64,000 nt of DNA, taken from assembly GCF_949628265.1 (NCBI RefSeq), contig NC_088786.1, positions 15,810,001 through 15,874,000 on the forward strand, written 5' to 3'. The notes under the pieces were generated by a model that was not told the DNA's origin, did not search any database, and worked only from the letters and a program-made list of their open reading frames with translations. This DNA comes from Cloeon dipterum (taxonomy: Eukaryota; Arthropoda; Insecta; Ephemeroptera; Baetidae). Shown piece by piece: positions 42,620 to 52,789 of the stretch; position 1 is the first letter of the stretch; each line of letters begins with the position of its first letter. A program made the position numbers and the translations under genes.

Positions 42620-45600
42620 TTGTTTGGCGTATTTTTGTAAGAGAATAAGACGTTATGCCGCAGGGGGGCCAAGTGCCAGAGGGGAGTTTCAACAAATTTC
42701 GTCACTTGCTCTCTTCTTGGTTATGCTTGGCTATATGAGTGCAGTCAATCGTTTTCTATTTTCAACGGCCGGTGAAACTAAATCCACTGCAGATAATTCT
42801 GCTTTTATGGATCCGTGTTTTGAAAAAAACCCTCATAGCCGTAAAATCTTCACAGAGCATATACTATTATAGAGTCATTGTGTTGATAAACCGATGTGAT
42901 CGAGTTAAAAATATAGCCGTATTTATGGTATTTATCATTTCCGGGCTCCATAATTCATTTCTCCGAGACCATTCTGGAGCATAAGAGGAGGAACATAAAT
43001 CTTAATTATTGTAAGCAGTGCTTGCAGCGTTAACAGCTTTCCTGTCGCTTAAACAGTGGTCTGGGCACTTATCTGCAAATCTATCTACGGTTAATAGCCA
43101 GCACGCATGCATAATTGAAACTTAAATTAAACTTGCGACTAACTTGCACTTTCTGGCGCATTGTAATGTTGTAACGATTGCAAAATGCATGTAACATCCC
43201 TCCTTCACTTCTTAACGTTCCTTTTTCACTCCCCCTACATGATTTTCAGTGCATTCCATGTACGTGACCTGCGCCTTTGTTGGGGGATACATTTCACAAT
43301 ACCTTCGACTGCCTGGCCGCCTGCGACAATATGTTTAGAAACCGACCATGTTTCCACCCCTTTTCTCGGCACAGTATATCCAGCAAAGCCAAGTGTTACT
43401 TTGTAAATTCTCCCCAAAAGAACCACAAACATTTAAGAAGCAAAATTCAAACAACCAAATCACTGTGTCCATATGACAGACAGTAGCAGGTTTTCGATGG
43501 AATTATAACTGAGACAATGACTTTTAGTGCGTTCAAAACTCAATACGGAAAGCATCACAATTTTTCTTATTTATATTTTTGTAATTATTTTTCATTCTTT
43601 TCAAAGGCGACTAGAAAATCTTTTTAACTTCTTTTGCCTATATCAAGGCATATAAGGGCAAAACCCAGCAGAATTGCGATGAATGACCTTTGTCGTTCAC
43701 GCGTCCATTGCATCTTGTTCTGCTACAACCTGCTGGGAAACAACCTTGGGAGTTCCCCGGCCGACCGTGATTTTCGTTTTTCGCGTAGCTTTCGGCCTTT
43801 CTCGAAGCCGCTGGTGTCCTGCAGATTACCCGGCATCCCCAGCCTCATAACAAAAATTTATCGATCAGGAGCCGGGGAAACACACGCGCGAGAGCGAGAG
43901 CGCAGAGTTAGCGTTTACGCCAGTGTACACAAGTAGGAGGATACTGCACTCTCGGGCCGTCGTCGGTCCGATCCACGGAACAAAATCGCTCGCTCGCACG
44001 CCGCGAGTGCGGCGGCGGAGGGGCATTCCAGCAGGAAAATACGAGCATAAAAAATGGATGATGAGCGTGGATTTGGGGACAAACAGCGAGTGCGCGGTGT
44101 GCTTGGCCGGCCTCGCAGTGCCGCTATAATGCAGCCACTGCGCATGAGGGAATCGCGGCGCGGTGACGCGGCCGCGGCGTTCTCTTAACCGTAGCCTTGT
44201 GCCGCTGCTATGCTAGATTCGAAAGTTTGTTTAGGCTATTTACTCGCCTCTGCCGTTGATTGTTCATACCTTATCACCACTGCAGCCTGCACTAAGTAAA
44301 GGCACTCATTATCTCTCTCGACTAAATTTAAAAATTTGAAGGACTGTAAGAGTTAAATTTTTATTTGTTCGATTGCCTGATTTGTAATTACGTAATAATC
44401 AACAAAAATAATGCAAAATAAACAACAGCTAGCGATTAAATTATTTAACATAGAATTGCAATTCTGCTCTGCAATTTTTTTGGGAAGCAGTGAAAATATT
44501 TATGGGAGATTATTTGTCTGTGCGATTTTTAGCAATAACTTATTTGTTCATTATTGTGGAAATTCTGAGGTCTGTAAAAATGACAAAAAATAATATATGT
44601 TTCTTTTTGTTGCTTTCTTCTTAAAAACCTTAAAAACAAAAGCAAGGTAAAGATATAGCCTTATCCTAAACCTATATTGGTTTCTTCACATCAACCATCC
44701 AGTTAAAATCTATATCATATTCTAGAAATGAGTTGAAAAGGATCGTTTTAAGCTCTGAGTTGAAAGTTGGAATTACATTTATCGGGATAAATTTATACAG
44801 AAAACATACACGAATAGGTGGACAACACACATCGCCTGATAACGCGCGAGAAGCGTGACCTTGCCCACGCTGGGACCTGCATTCATGTACGCTATTCCCA
44901 GCTTATCACAACAGCGTATCATTAGCGAAAATTTAAAGGTCCAGCCGGCGTGCGGCAGACACGAGAAGTTGTTCCCCTAGGCCTGGTGCGCGCGCGTCAC
45001 ACATGCACGATTGAAAGAGCCGCGCAGCTTTTTCACGTCAGGGTCGCGCCGAACCGAGTGCAGAGGCGGCAGGTTGCGCGAGTGCAATTGCACGCAGCGG
45101 GGAGCAGAGCGCGCCGAGGAGGATGTTCGCAGGAATCTCTAGCCATTGGTGACGTCAGCAGGAGGCTGCCTGCCTACGTGCATGTGTGTGTCGGTACCTT
45201 CGGCAACTTTCCCCGCGGTCACCGGCAGGTAGAGGCCTCGTCTTCGCGCATGCAGCTAAGGTCGTTGAACGAACTCGCTCTCTCGCGAAGTAGAGGCCCC
45301 CGGCAGGGAGGAGTAGACGCGGCCAGCCGGGCACAGGCGTATAGTAGTAGGAGGCTCTCTGTGGAGCAAGCAGATCATATCCCTCCTGCGCACCGCTCGC
45401 TCGCTCGCTCGCTCGCTTCTGTACCCATTTGAGGTCAAGGAACTATTCTCTGCTCTTACTTGTTCGCCGCTTACGGAGCCAGCGATCCAGACGAGTGGTC
45501 GAGTGGACGGACCGAACGAAGGAACGAACGACCGGCCGACACCTTGCGCGCAGATGCTGCGCCGATGCGCCCGTCGCACACCTTTCCTCTCGGAATCTGC

Positions 45601-47359
45601 CCGCACCTGGCAGGTTGCTCAAAGGGTTGCAGCTGCGCGCCTGGACCGGCGGCTGCTGCGACGCGTGCCTCTCGCATATTAAGCCAGCCGCCTTTCCCCT
45701 GCGGTGGGTGGAGGCTTTTTTTGCGGTTACAGCGAGGGCCGGATTCATCTCGCGGCGGCCGGCTGCTGATCTCATTATTTTGACCCGACTGACGGCCTTG
45801 CCGATACTCCTAACTCGAGGCAACACTCGCACTGCGCCGAGAGACGCCGTCATTTCCAATGCCTGCCGGACTAAAACTGCCTTTGTTAATTATTTTTGGG
45901 CAGTGTTTTATGACACAAACCGCGTCGGTGGAGATCGAATGAAAGATTTTAATTATGTTGGTATAATGCCAATCGATGCAGACGCAGACGACGTTGTCAC
46001 AATTTTTACGTTATATAAATACCAGTATTTCTAGAGAAATATCCTACTTAAATAGTTTCGGTGGCTGGTTGCACTTGAGCTGAATTCAACTTTAACTGGA
46101 AATAATTTAAAAATGCGTATAGTGAATGAAGAAGCGATAAGAAAGTAACTAGAGAGAATTTTAGGACTGGTGGTGGTTTTCGGGCCTCTGACTATTAATT
46201 CACCGTGAGTGCAACGCATTGCACTCCCCTCATGCACCTGCGAGGTATCCCAAATATCGCAAATATTGGGGTTCTCAGCATGCGGAGAATGATTTTTACA
46301 TCACTTTAAAATTGTCATTCGACTAACATATATTAAGATAAGCGAAAGCGAGATAGTAGGATAAGAGAGCAAGAAAAATACAAAAATTAAAATAAATTAC
46401 TCTTCTGTTTGAATAATTTGCGTGTCAATTTCGTAGCATGCCAATCAATCAATACAAAGTTATAACCTCAAATAAACTAATTACATATTTTATACCAGAA
46501 AAGTTCAGGACTTTTTTTTCGGAAAGAGATCGTACAGGAACGTAAACTTTCCAGAAAACACTCTAGAAGTAACCCTTAAAAGATTTCCCAGGTTGCTCAC
46601 GTTGCTGTCGACATAGATCATAAATCATAAAGGAGAAAAGGAGGAGAAACAGTGTTGCTTAAATTTAGTTGTAAAATTTTACTGGTAAAGGCCAAGGCTG
46701 AGAAAACAATACAAAAGTGGATGATTCTTTGAGCTTCAAGCTAACTTGTTTTTTATATATTAAAGTTATTCTATAGCAAAAAACATCCGTTTGGTATATC
46801 AATTTTTATCTAGTTAGTTTAAAACCACGCAAAATTTCAAGTCATGTCTTATCATCCCTGTTGAAGTTTCCAAAGCTGGGATTGACATTGGACAAGTTTT
46901 TCAAGATTAGGCCAGCAGTTGCGGAAGAAACTTAACATCGGACTATTTTTCACCAGCGGTTATTATAACCAAATTTCGCTGGGCCTCCTTCCCCTTTCAA
47001 ACACTCTGGATATATTCAATGCTGACTCTGACAGTTTGCTACATACCACAACTCACCCTACCCTCGTAGAAAAATTTAGTTCAGGATTGTTCTAGGAATA
47101 ATAATAATTTAATAAAAATAATAATTTGTTTATTTGTCTTTTGGCATGTACATAATTTAACACAGTAAATGGACCAAACCACATACATCTAATTGCATAT
47201 CCAACACACAGTTAATTCAATCTGGTGCATTTTTTCCTAAACATATGAATATTTCCTGAATAACAAATACTCTAACGATGCTGGATAACCAAAAATATAA
47301 ATTTTAAAAAATCAGTAAAAAAGCCATTATAGGAATTCTTTTGTAAAAGGATAAAAAAA

Positions 47360-47390
<31 letters not shown>

Positions 47391-47838
47391 GCTAGATCTT
47401 TTATGGTTCTGCAGGCTGCAGGGCTATTTTGCCCCATACATTTTGCAATATCCAGACAACTAACTTTAATAGGAACCAAATTGTTAAAAAGAAGTGAGAC
47501 AGGAGTTCAGTATTTCCAGCGGAGACCAGATTCGTGCGACGCGCAGATATGGCGTCCGGTGGAGTAAGGCGCGAAAAAACGGTCACGTAGAAATGCGCGG
47601 AAAGAACCAAGTCTTCGTCAAATATTCTGTCATAATTTGCACTACTTTTGTATTAATTGTGTCTTTTGGATCGTAAAAACAAACTCTTGACACTCGTACG
47701 GGGATCCAAAGAGAGCTTTTTGTTTCCCACATTCACACGGTCTACGCAGTGCTAACCAATTTCATCACACATCTGGCACCCGCTGAGTATTTCTTAAAAA
47801 ACTGTTCTTTAAAGTTAAGAGTTCTTTGAATGCACTTA
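42620..47838. other. non-coding stretch with CpG-rich segments
   Basis: No supported gene. A CpG-rich segment at 43.7-44.2 kb and a larger one at 44.9-45.85 kb look like promoter or CpG-island sequence; the latter has a perfect CRE at 45150-45157 and a (GCTC)n run at 45395-45418. The remainder is AT-rich, with a (TA)n run at about 47374-47390. Confidence 0.4.
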
Positions 47839-48581
47839 GGCCGAATCTCAAGCAGCACGCTGATGGTCGGCTGTCCGGTCTCGCGGACGCATGAGGAAGT
47901 CCAGGTAGGTGGTGTGCAGGCTGTTTTCCTTTTCCGAGCTCGAGTTCTCGGCCTCTTGCAGGGAGATGAGGTCGACGGACGGCAACGCCGGCGCTGCCAG
48001 AGCGTCCAGGTTGGCAAGGCTTCTGCTGGTGTGGCAGTCGATTTCCATCGTGGTCGACGGGTCGTTTGGGTCAGCCAGCTCAGTTTCAATCTCAGGGAAG
48101 AGGTCCGCGACGCCCGAGTCGTCCAGCTGGGACTTGCTCTTCTTGGGCAGGATGGAACGGACGGCCTCCTCGGTCTCCCACTCGCTCACCGTCTTGCGAT
48201 GCTTCAGGCTGTTCTGCGTCATACCGCTGTTGGTCGGCCGGATCTCGCGCAGCACGCTAATGGTCGGCTGTCCGGTCTCGCGGGACAGCTTCAATCTCTC
48301 GTAGTTCGAGTAGGCCCAGTACTGTTGTATGTCCTCGATCTCCACGATCCGGGTGCTCGTCTTATGCAGCACGGAGTTCACAAGCACCTTCTTGTGCAGG
48401 CTTTTGCTGCGGCGGATGGTGCGAGAGTGGGCGATCTTATTCCACAAAATGTTGTAGAGATGGTGCGCCTCGGATAGCATGGCCGCCAACGAAGGGCTGC
48501 TTTTCTGGCTCTGCATGCTGGACAGAGGTCGCGGGGAAGGGTTCTATGGAGACCACTGGAACAGGTGAGCAAGGTACACTG
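47839..48581 (-). pseudogene. rearranged duplicate of the IER2/5-like gene
   Basis: A diverged, internally reshuffled copy of the intact gene at 56152-56994. A 222-codon frame remains open (48516 to 47848, minus) and keeps the N-terminal IER domain (AMLSEAHHLYNILWNKIAHS...). Block order differs. In gene direction: parent 57060-56767 (leader, IER domain), then parent 56608-56300 (the RETGQ block to SLANLDA), then parent 56715-56561 (the SVDLISLQEAE block and a second, partial RETGQ block). A 2-bp deletion near the end of the last block shifts the frame, so the parental RETGQ motif is not read there. The parental C-terminal tail is absent. Its 5' leader is severed by a hAT-like insertion and resumes at 52686. 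I call it a probable pseudogene, though a short N-terminal-domain protein is conceivable. Confidence 0.8.
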
Positions 48582-48683
48582 CAGAGCTCTGCACGGGTGT
48601 AGATGTGCGGGTAGAAACCCGCGGTTAACCTCACCGCGTGGCTAGGGATGGGCGGTACTTTTCATTTGAACTCGGTGGGTGCG

Positions 48684-49941
48684 GTTTCACTTGCTTAGAA
48701 ACACCAATGGGGCCTAGGGTAGACCAAGGAAGGTCAAAATCGACCTTCAGGGTCTGTCCCTGACGTGACCCTGAGATCCGAAATATCGAAAATTTCCAAT
48801 TTCATCAAACTTGGTGTCCTTTAATAGGTTTTCACCACCGTAGAGCTCAAATATACAGCCAAAACTGCCGAATGACAATCCTGAAACCGGTTCTTGAAAT
48901 AATTGTGGTATTAGACATAATTCCAGATTATGTTAAAAATGGTCAAATTTTGAAATCTTAAATTTATGAAAAGATTCTTCTGTTTTGTACACACGAAATT
49001 TATATTGAGTTTTAAAAAAACCGATCGTTTTTTTTACAAAGTTAACAAATTTATTTAGAGCAATAACAAATAAATTACATGTTTAAAATTTTTACTTTAA
49101 AAGTAAGGAAACAAATTTTTTTAGTTTTTAAAAGTAGATTATTTGTTATTGCATTTAATAACATTTTTTCATAGCATTAAGCATAAGATCCTTTATTATC
49201 AGTACATATTATACTTCATATGTGCAAAATAGAAGTATCTTTTCATAAATTAAAAATTTCAAAATTTTGACCATTTCACACCGTCTGGATTAATGGCTAC
49301 CACAATTATTTCAAGAACCGGTTTCAGGATTGTCATTCGGCAGTTTTGGCTGTATATTTGAGCTCTACGGTGGTGAAAACCTATTAAAGGCAGGGTTCGC
49401 CAATTTTGCAATGCGCAAAAATGCACCACTGTTTTTTTGCGCAAAAAACCCAAAAAACCGGCTGGAAAAACCCACCAGTTTTAGGTTTTTATGCATTTTT
49501 CCGAATTTAATCCGAAAATAGTCAATTTTCGCTTGAAAAGAGTCTGAAATTTCAGAAAACTATGCAGAGAGTTAAAATTTTCAGTCTCTTGGTGGAACCA
49601 GTGGCTCTAATACTGATTTTGGGGATTTTGAAAAATCCCTTTTTTTGTTCATCCATCATGAGATTTTTGTATTTTCCATAAGAATGCATGTGTTTCGGAA
49701 AAATGCGCAAAATTGCAGAAAAACCTGCAAAAAAACAGTTTTTTGCAATGCAGTGGGTTTTTCCGGAAAAATGCGGGTTTTTGCGAACCCTGAAAGGACA
49801 CCAAGTTTGATGAAATTGGAAATTTTCGATATTTCGGATCTCAGGGTCACGTCAGGGTCACGTCAGGGATGGACCCTGAAGGTTGATTTTGACCTTCCTT
49901 GGTCTACCCTAGGCCACATTGGTGTTTCTAAGCAAGTGAAA
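48684..49941. mobile_element. foldback element with ~425-bp diverged arms
   Basis: The left arm (about 48685-49100) is an imperfect reverse complement of the right arm (about 49110-49941), starting TTTCACTTGCTTAGAAACAC at the left and ending with its complement at the right. Without the nested insertion it would be about 850 bp and almost entirely self-complementary. A possible 4-bp target duplication TGCG flanks it (48680-48683 and 49942-49945). The arms have many mismatches and small indels, so it is old. Confidence 0.7.
49391..49792. mobile_element. nested 402-bp MITE inside the foldback arm
   Basis: It begins CAGGGTTCGC and ends with the exact complement GCGAACCCTG, and is flanked by the 5-bp direct repeat AAAGG (49386-49390 and 49793-49797). 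The other foldback arm (around 48823-48835) shows the uninterrupted sequence with one AAAGG equivalent, proving insertion. The interior is rich in TGCGCAAAA/TTTTGCGCA motifs. No coding sequence. Confidence 0.8.
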
Positions 49942-50618
49942 TGCGAAAAAAATCAACTTGAAGAACAAAAGGTGAACTCGCTGAGTCGCTGCTCAAAGTC
50001 CACGCGCGGTAAAGCGGCCTCGAGCAGGTTTTCAAACTTCAAATTCGAATTGCAGCAAAAGTATCGCGATTGCACCTATGAAACTTGGTGTGCTTGTGCA
50101 GAATTTCACGGGCTACATTTCAGACCTGAACCCCAAAAAATCGTAGGGGGCTATCATCCCTTAATTTTGAATTTTCAAAAAAAGGTCGCAAAAGGTGACC
50201 TTGACCTTCGACCTGCGAATTTTTTGTAAATGCAAAAGTTGTTCAGGATCAAAAACTAGGTTGGGCAGTGAAAATTTCAAGGTGATACCTCAATGCAGTC
50301 ATGAATTGCAGTTTAGAATTCATTAACACATTTCGTTTATCGGGTATTTTTAGATACCGAAAAAATAGGGAACGCCCCCATTCCCGAGTTTCAAATTTGG
50401 AATTTCACCATCTATTATTAACAAGTACTTTAAGTAAATATAACTGCCACCTAAAAATTTCTTCGCTGAAAAATCGCGTCCAATTGACCTCCAATCTCGC
50501 GAATAAATGCAATAAATGATCGAATTTTTTATTTGACACTGACGAAAAGATAGGAATATAATATTCGACCAGGTTTTGGCATCAAAAATACTTGATATTT
50601 TGGCCGACTTTATGATGT

Positions 50619-50839
50619 GCGTGAAACCGAAATGTTCGGCGTCGAAACAGCCGAAATCGGCTGCCGAAGAGGGAGGCGTAACCGAGGGAATGCAATATGG
50701 CAGCGCACCACGCCCCCTATGAGCGGGGAGCAGTGCTGTGTCCGCGCCGCCATATTGTATTCCCCTTGTTACGCTCCCCTTTTCGGCAGCTTGATTTTGG
50801 ATGTATCGACGCCGAACGCTGAACATTTTGGTTTCACGC
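50619..50839. mobile_element. 221-bp hairpin element
   Basis: The left end GCGTGAAACCGAAATGTTCG is the near-complement of the right end (CGAACGCTGAACATTTTGGT...). The arms remain alignable for about 90 bp each with small indels, meeting near 50,725. It abuts the large inverted repeat that begins at 50854. Confidence 0.65.
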
Positions 50840-50853
50840 CGCAAAGCGCAAAG

Positions 50854-52535
50854 GACGATTTTCGCGATAGGATTAAGGGTAATTGTCAATTTTTACCGAC
50901 TTTATTTGCCCATCCTGAAATTTACATATGTTGTTAGGGGTGTTTCATAGTGTGTAACCTGAAATTTTGAGCAAAAAATTCGGGGGCTCTTTTTGGGAAA
51001 TCGCGATTTTCGAAAATTGAAAACTTCAGATAGTAAATCCGAAATATCAAGGTATCTTCGGTCCAGATTGGAATTTCGATGTGGTTTTTTCACCTCCAGG
51101 CGTAACTTTTTGAGTAGAACATGTTTGCCATTGGTAAAAAATTTGTAGGTCAAAGGTCAAGGTCACAAATTCGCATGCCAAATGTTCAATTAAAAATATC
51201 GCAAAATACACCCCCTCGGATTTTTTTCATGAAAACGTAAAAAATGTAGCCCTGAATGCGTAAGAGCGAATGGTCAAGAGAAATCGATGGGCACTCTCAT
51301 AGATCGCGAGATATTTTGAATTTAAGGATTCGTGTTGGGCGTCCGGCACGACTACAACATCATCCGGCGATTTTGTTTTCGTCATTTACGTCGGAATTTG
51401 ATCTGTAACCCCACATGTTATGCATATGATTACCTAAAAAAATAAACGAGCTTTCCAGTGGTGTGCTTAAAATTTGTTTTGATCTCAAAATTTTCAAGTA
51501 ATAGCGGCGCGCGAAAAGAAAATATAAAATTTTCAAATATTGACATTTTTGCAAATCTCAAATCTCGGGTTCTAACCATCAGAATTGCAAAAACTACCCA
51601 CCGTTGGACTCGTCTCGACCTGCCCTGACCAGCTGAAAGGTTTAGGGGTGCTTTTTACCCCCTACCCCTAAGTTTATATACTTCAACCCCTCGAAAAAGG
51701 TAAAAAAATGTAGCGTCTTAGGGGTAGGGGGTAAAAAGCACCCCTAAACCTTTCAGCTGGTCAGGGCAGGTCGAGACGAGTCCAACGGTGGGTAGTTTTT
51801 GCAATTCTGATGGTTAGAACCCGAGATTTGAGATTTGCAAAAATGTCAATATTTGAAAATTTTATATTTTCTTTTCGCGCGCCGCTATTACTTGAAAATT
51901 TTGAGATCAAAACAAATTTTAAGCACACCACTGGAAAGCTCGTTTATTTTTCTAGGTAATCATATGCATAACATGTGGGGTTACAGATCAAATTCCGACG
52001 TAAATGACGAAAACAAAATCGCCGGATGATGTTGTAGTCGTGCCGGACGCCCAACACGAATCCTTAAATTCAAAATATCTCGCGATCTATGAGAGTGCCC
52101 ATCGATTTCTCTTGACCATTCGCTCTTACGCATTCAGGGCTACATTTTTTACGTTTTCATGAAAAAAATCCGAGGGGGCGTATTTTGCGATATTTTTAAT
52201 TGAACATTTGGCATGCGAATTTGTGACCTTGACCTTTGACCTACAAATTTTTTACCAATGGCAAACATGTTCTACTCAAAAAGTTACGCCTGGAGGTGAA
52301 AAAACCACATCGAAATTCCAATCTGGACCGAAGATACCTTGATATTTCGGATTTACTATCTGAAGTTTTCAATTTTCGAAAATCGCGATTTCCCAAAAAG
52401 AGCCCCCGAATTTTTTGCTCAAAATTTCAGGTTACACACTATGAAACACCCCTAACAACATATGTAAATTTCAGGATGGGCAAATAAAGTCGGTAATAAT
52501 TGACAATTACCCTTAATCCTATCGCGAAAATCGTC
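50854..52535. repeat. near-perfect 1,682-bp inverted repeat (819-bp arms, 44-bp loop)
   Basis: Arms 50854-51672 and 51717-52535 are reverse complements in strict register: every pair of coordinates sums to 103389, so there are no indels. I noticed only three mismatches. The spacer is 51673-51716. Beyond 50854 and 52535 the complementarity stops abruptly. The arms contain no meaningful coding sequence. This is either a foldback transposon or a recent inverted duplication. If transcribed, it would form an 819-bp RNA duplex. Confidence 0.95.
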
Positions 52536-52685
52536 AAAGGCGAAAAATTTTAAGTATGAATTTCAAGGTGCGGGTTTTATGGAACGAACCTTCCCGCGGG
52601 TGCGGGTTGGGTGCGGCTTCAAATTTAGAATTCCGTGGTTTGGTGCGTGTCAAAAAATCCACCCATGCAGGGCTTTAGCACACTG

Positions 52686-52786
52686 AGGCGCTATAGCAGC
52701 GATCCAAGCACGATTAACACACAACCGCTCGTCAGCGTGGCCAGTAACAGAATGCGAGTCCGTGAGTCGTTCGCTGCACTTCGGCA
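52686..52786 (-). pseudogene. detached 5' leader of the IER-like duplicate
   Basis: The segment from CACTGAGGCGCTATAGCAGC onward matches parent positions 57057-57159 with scattered substitutions. It is the continuation of the duplicate's leader beyond the hAT insertion. Homology stops at 52786, just before the parent's CRE-like, CCAAT and AP-1 motifs. Confidence 0.8.
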
Positions 52787-52789
52787 AAT

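Larger units (their letters stand above)
48582..52677. mobile_element. hAT-like non-autonomous element (4.1 kb) carrying nested hairpins
   Basis: The termini are imperfect inverted repeats: left CAGAGCTCTGCACGGGTG, right complement TAAAGCCCTGCATGGGTG (14 of 18 match). Flanking 8-bp target-site duplications are GTACACTG (48574-48581) and GCACACTG (52678-52685), differing at one base. The parent IER-like gene has the single uninterrupted GTACACTG at 57052-57059, i.e. the empty site. Subterminal GCGGGT/GGGTGCGG repeats are typical of hAT ends. No transposase frame is present. The interior consists largely of hairpin elements at 48684-49941, 50619-50839 and 50854-52535. Confidence 0.75.

Noticed and set aside
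47830-48477. 215-codon plus-strand open frame
   Set aside because: It is the antisense shadow of the IER-like duplicate; the same frame appears opposite the parent gene.
49645-50229. 194-codon open frame across transposon junctions
   Set aside because: It runs through a MITE end, a foldback arm and unrelated sequence, so it cannot be an inherited gene; no transposase motif.
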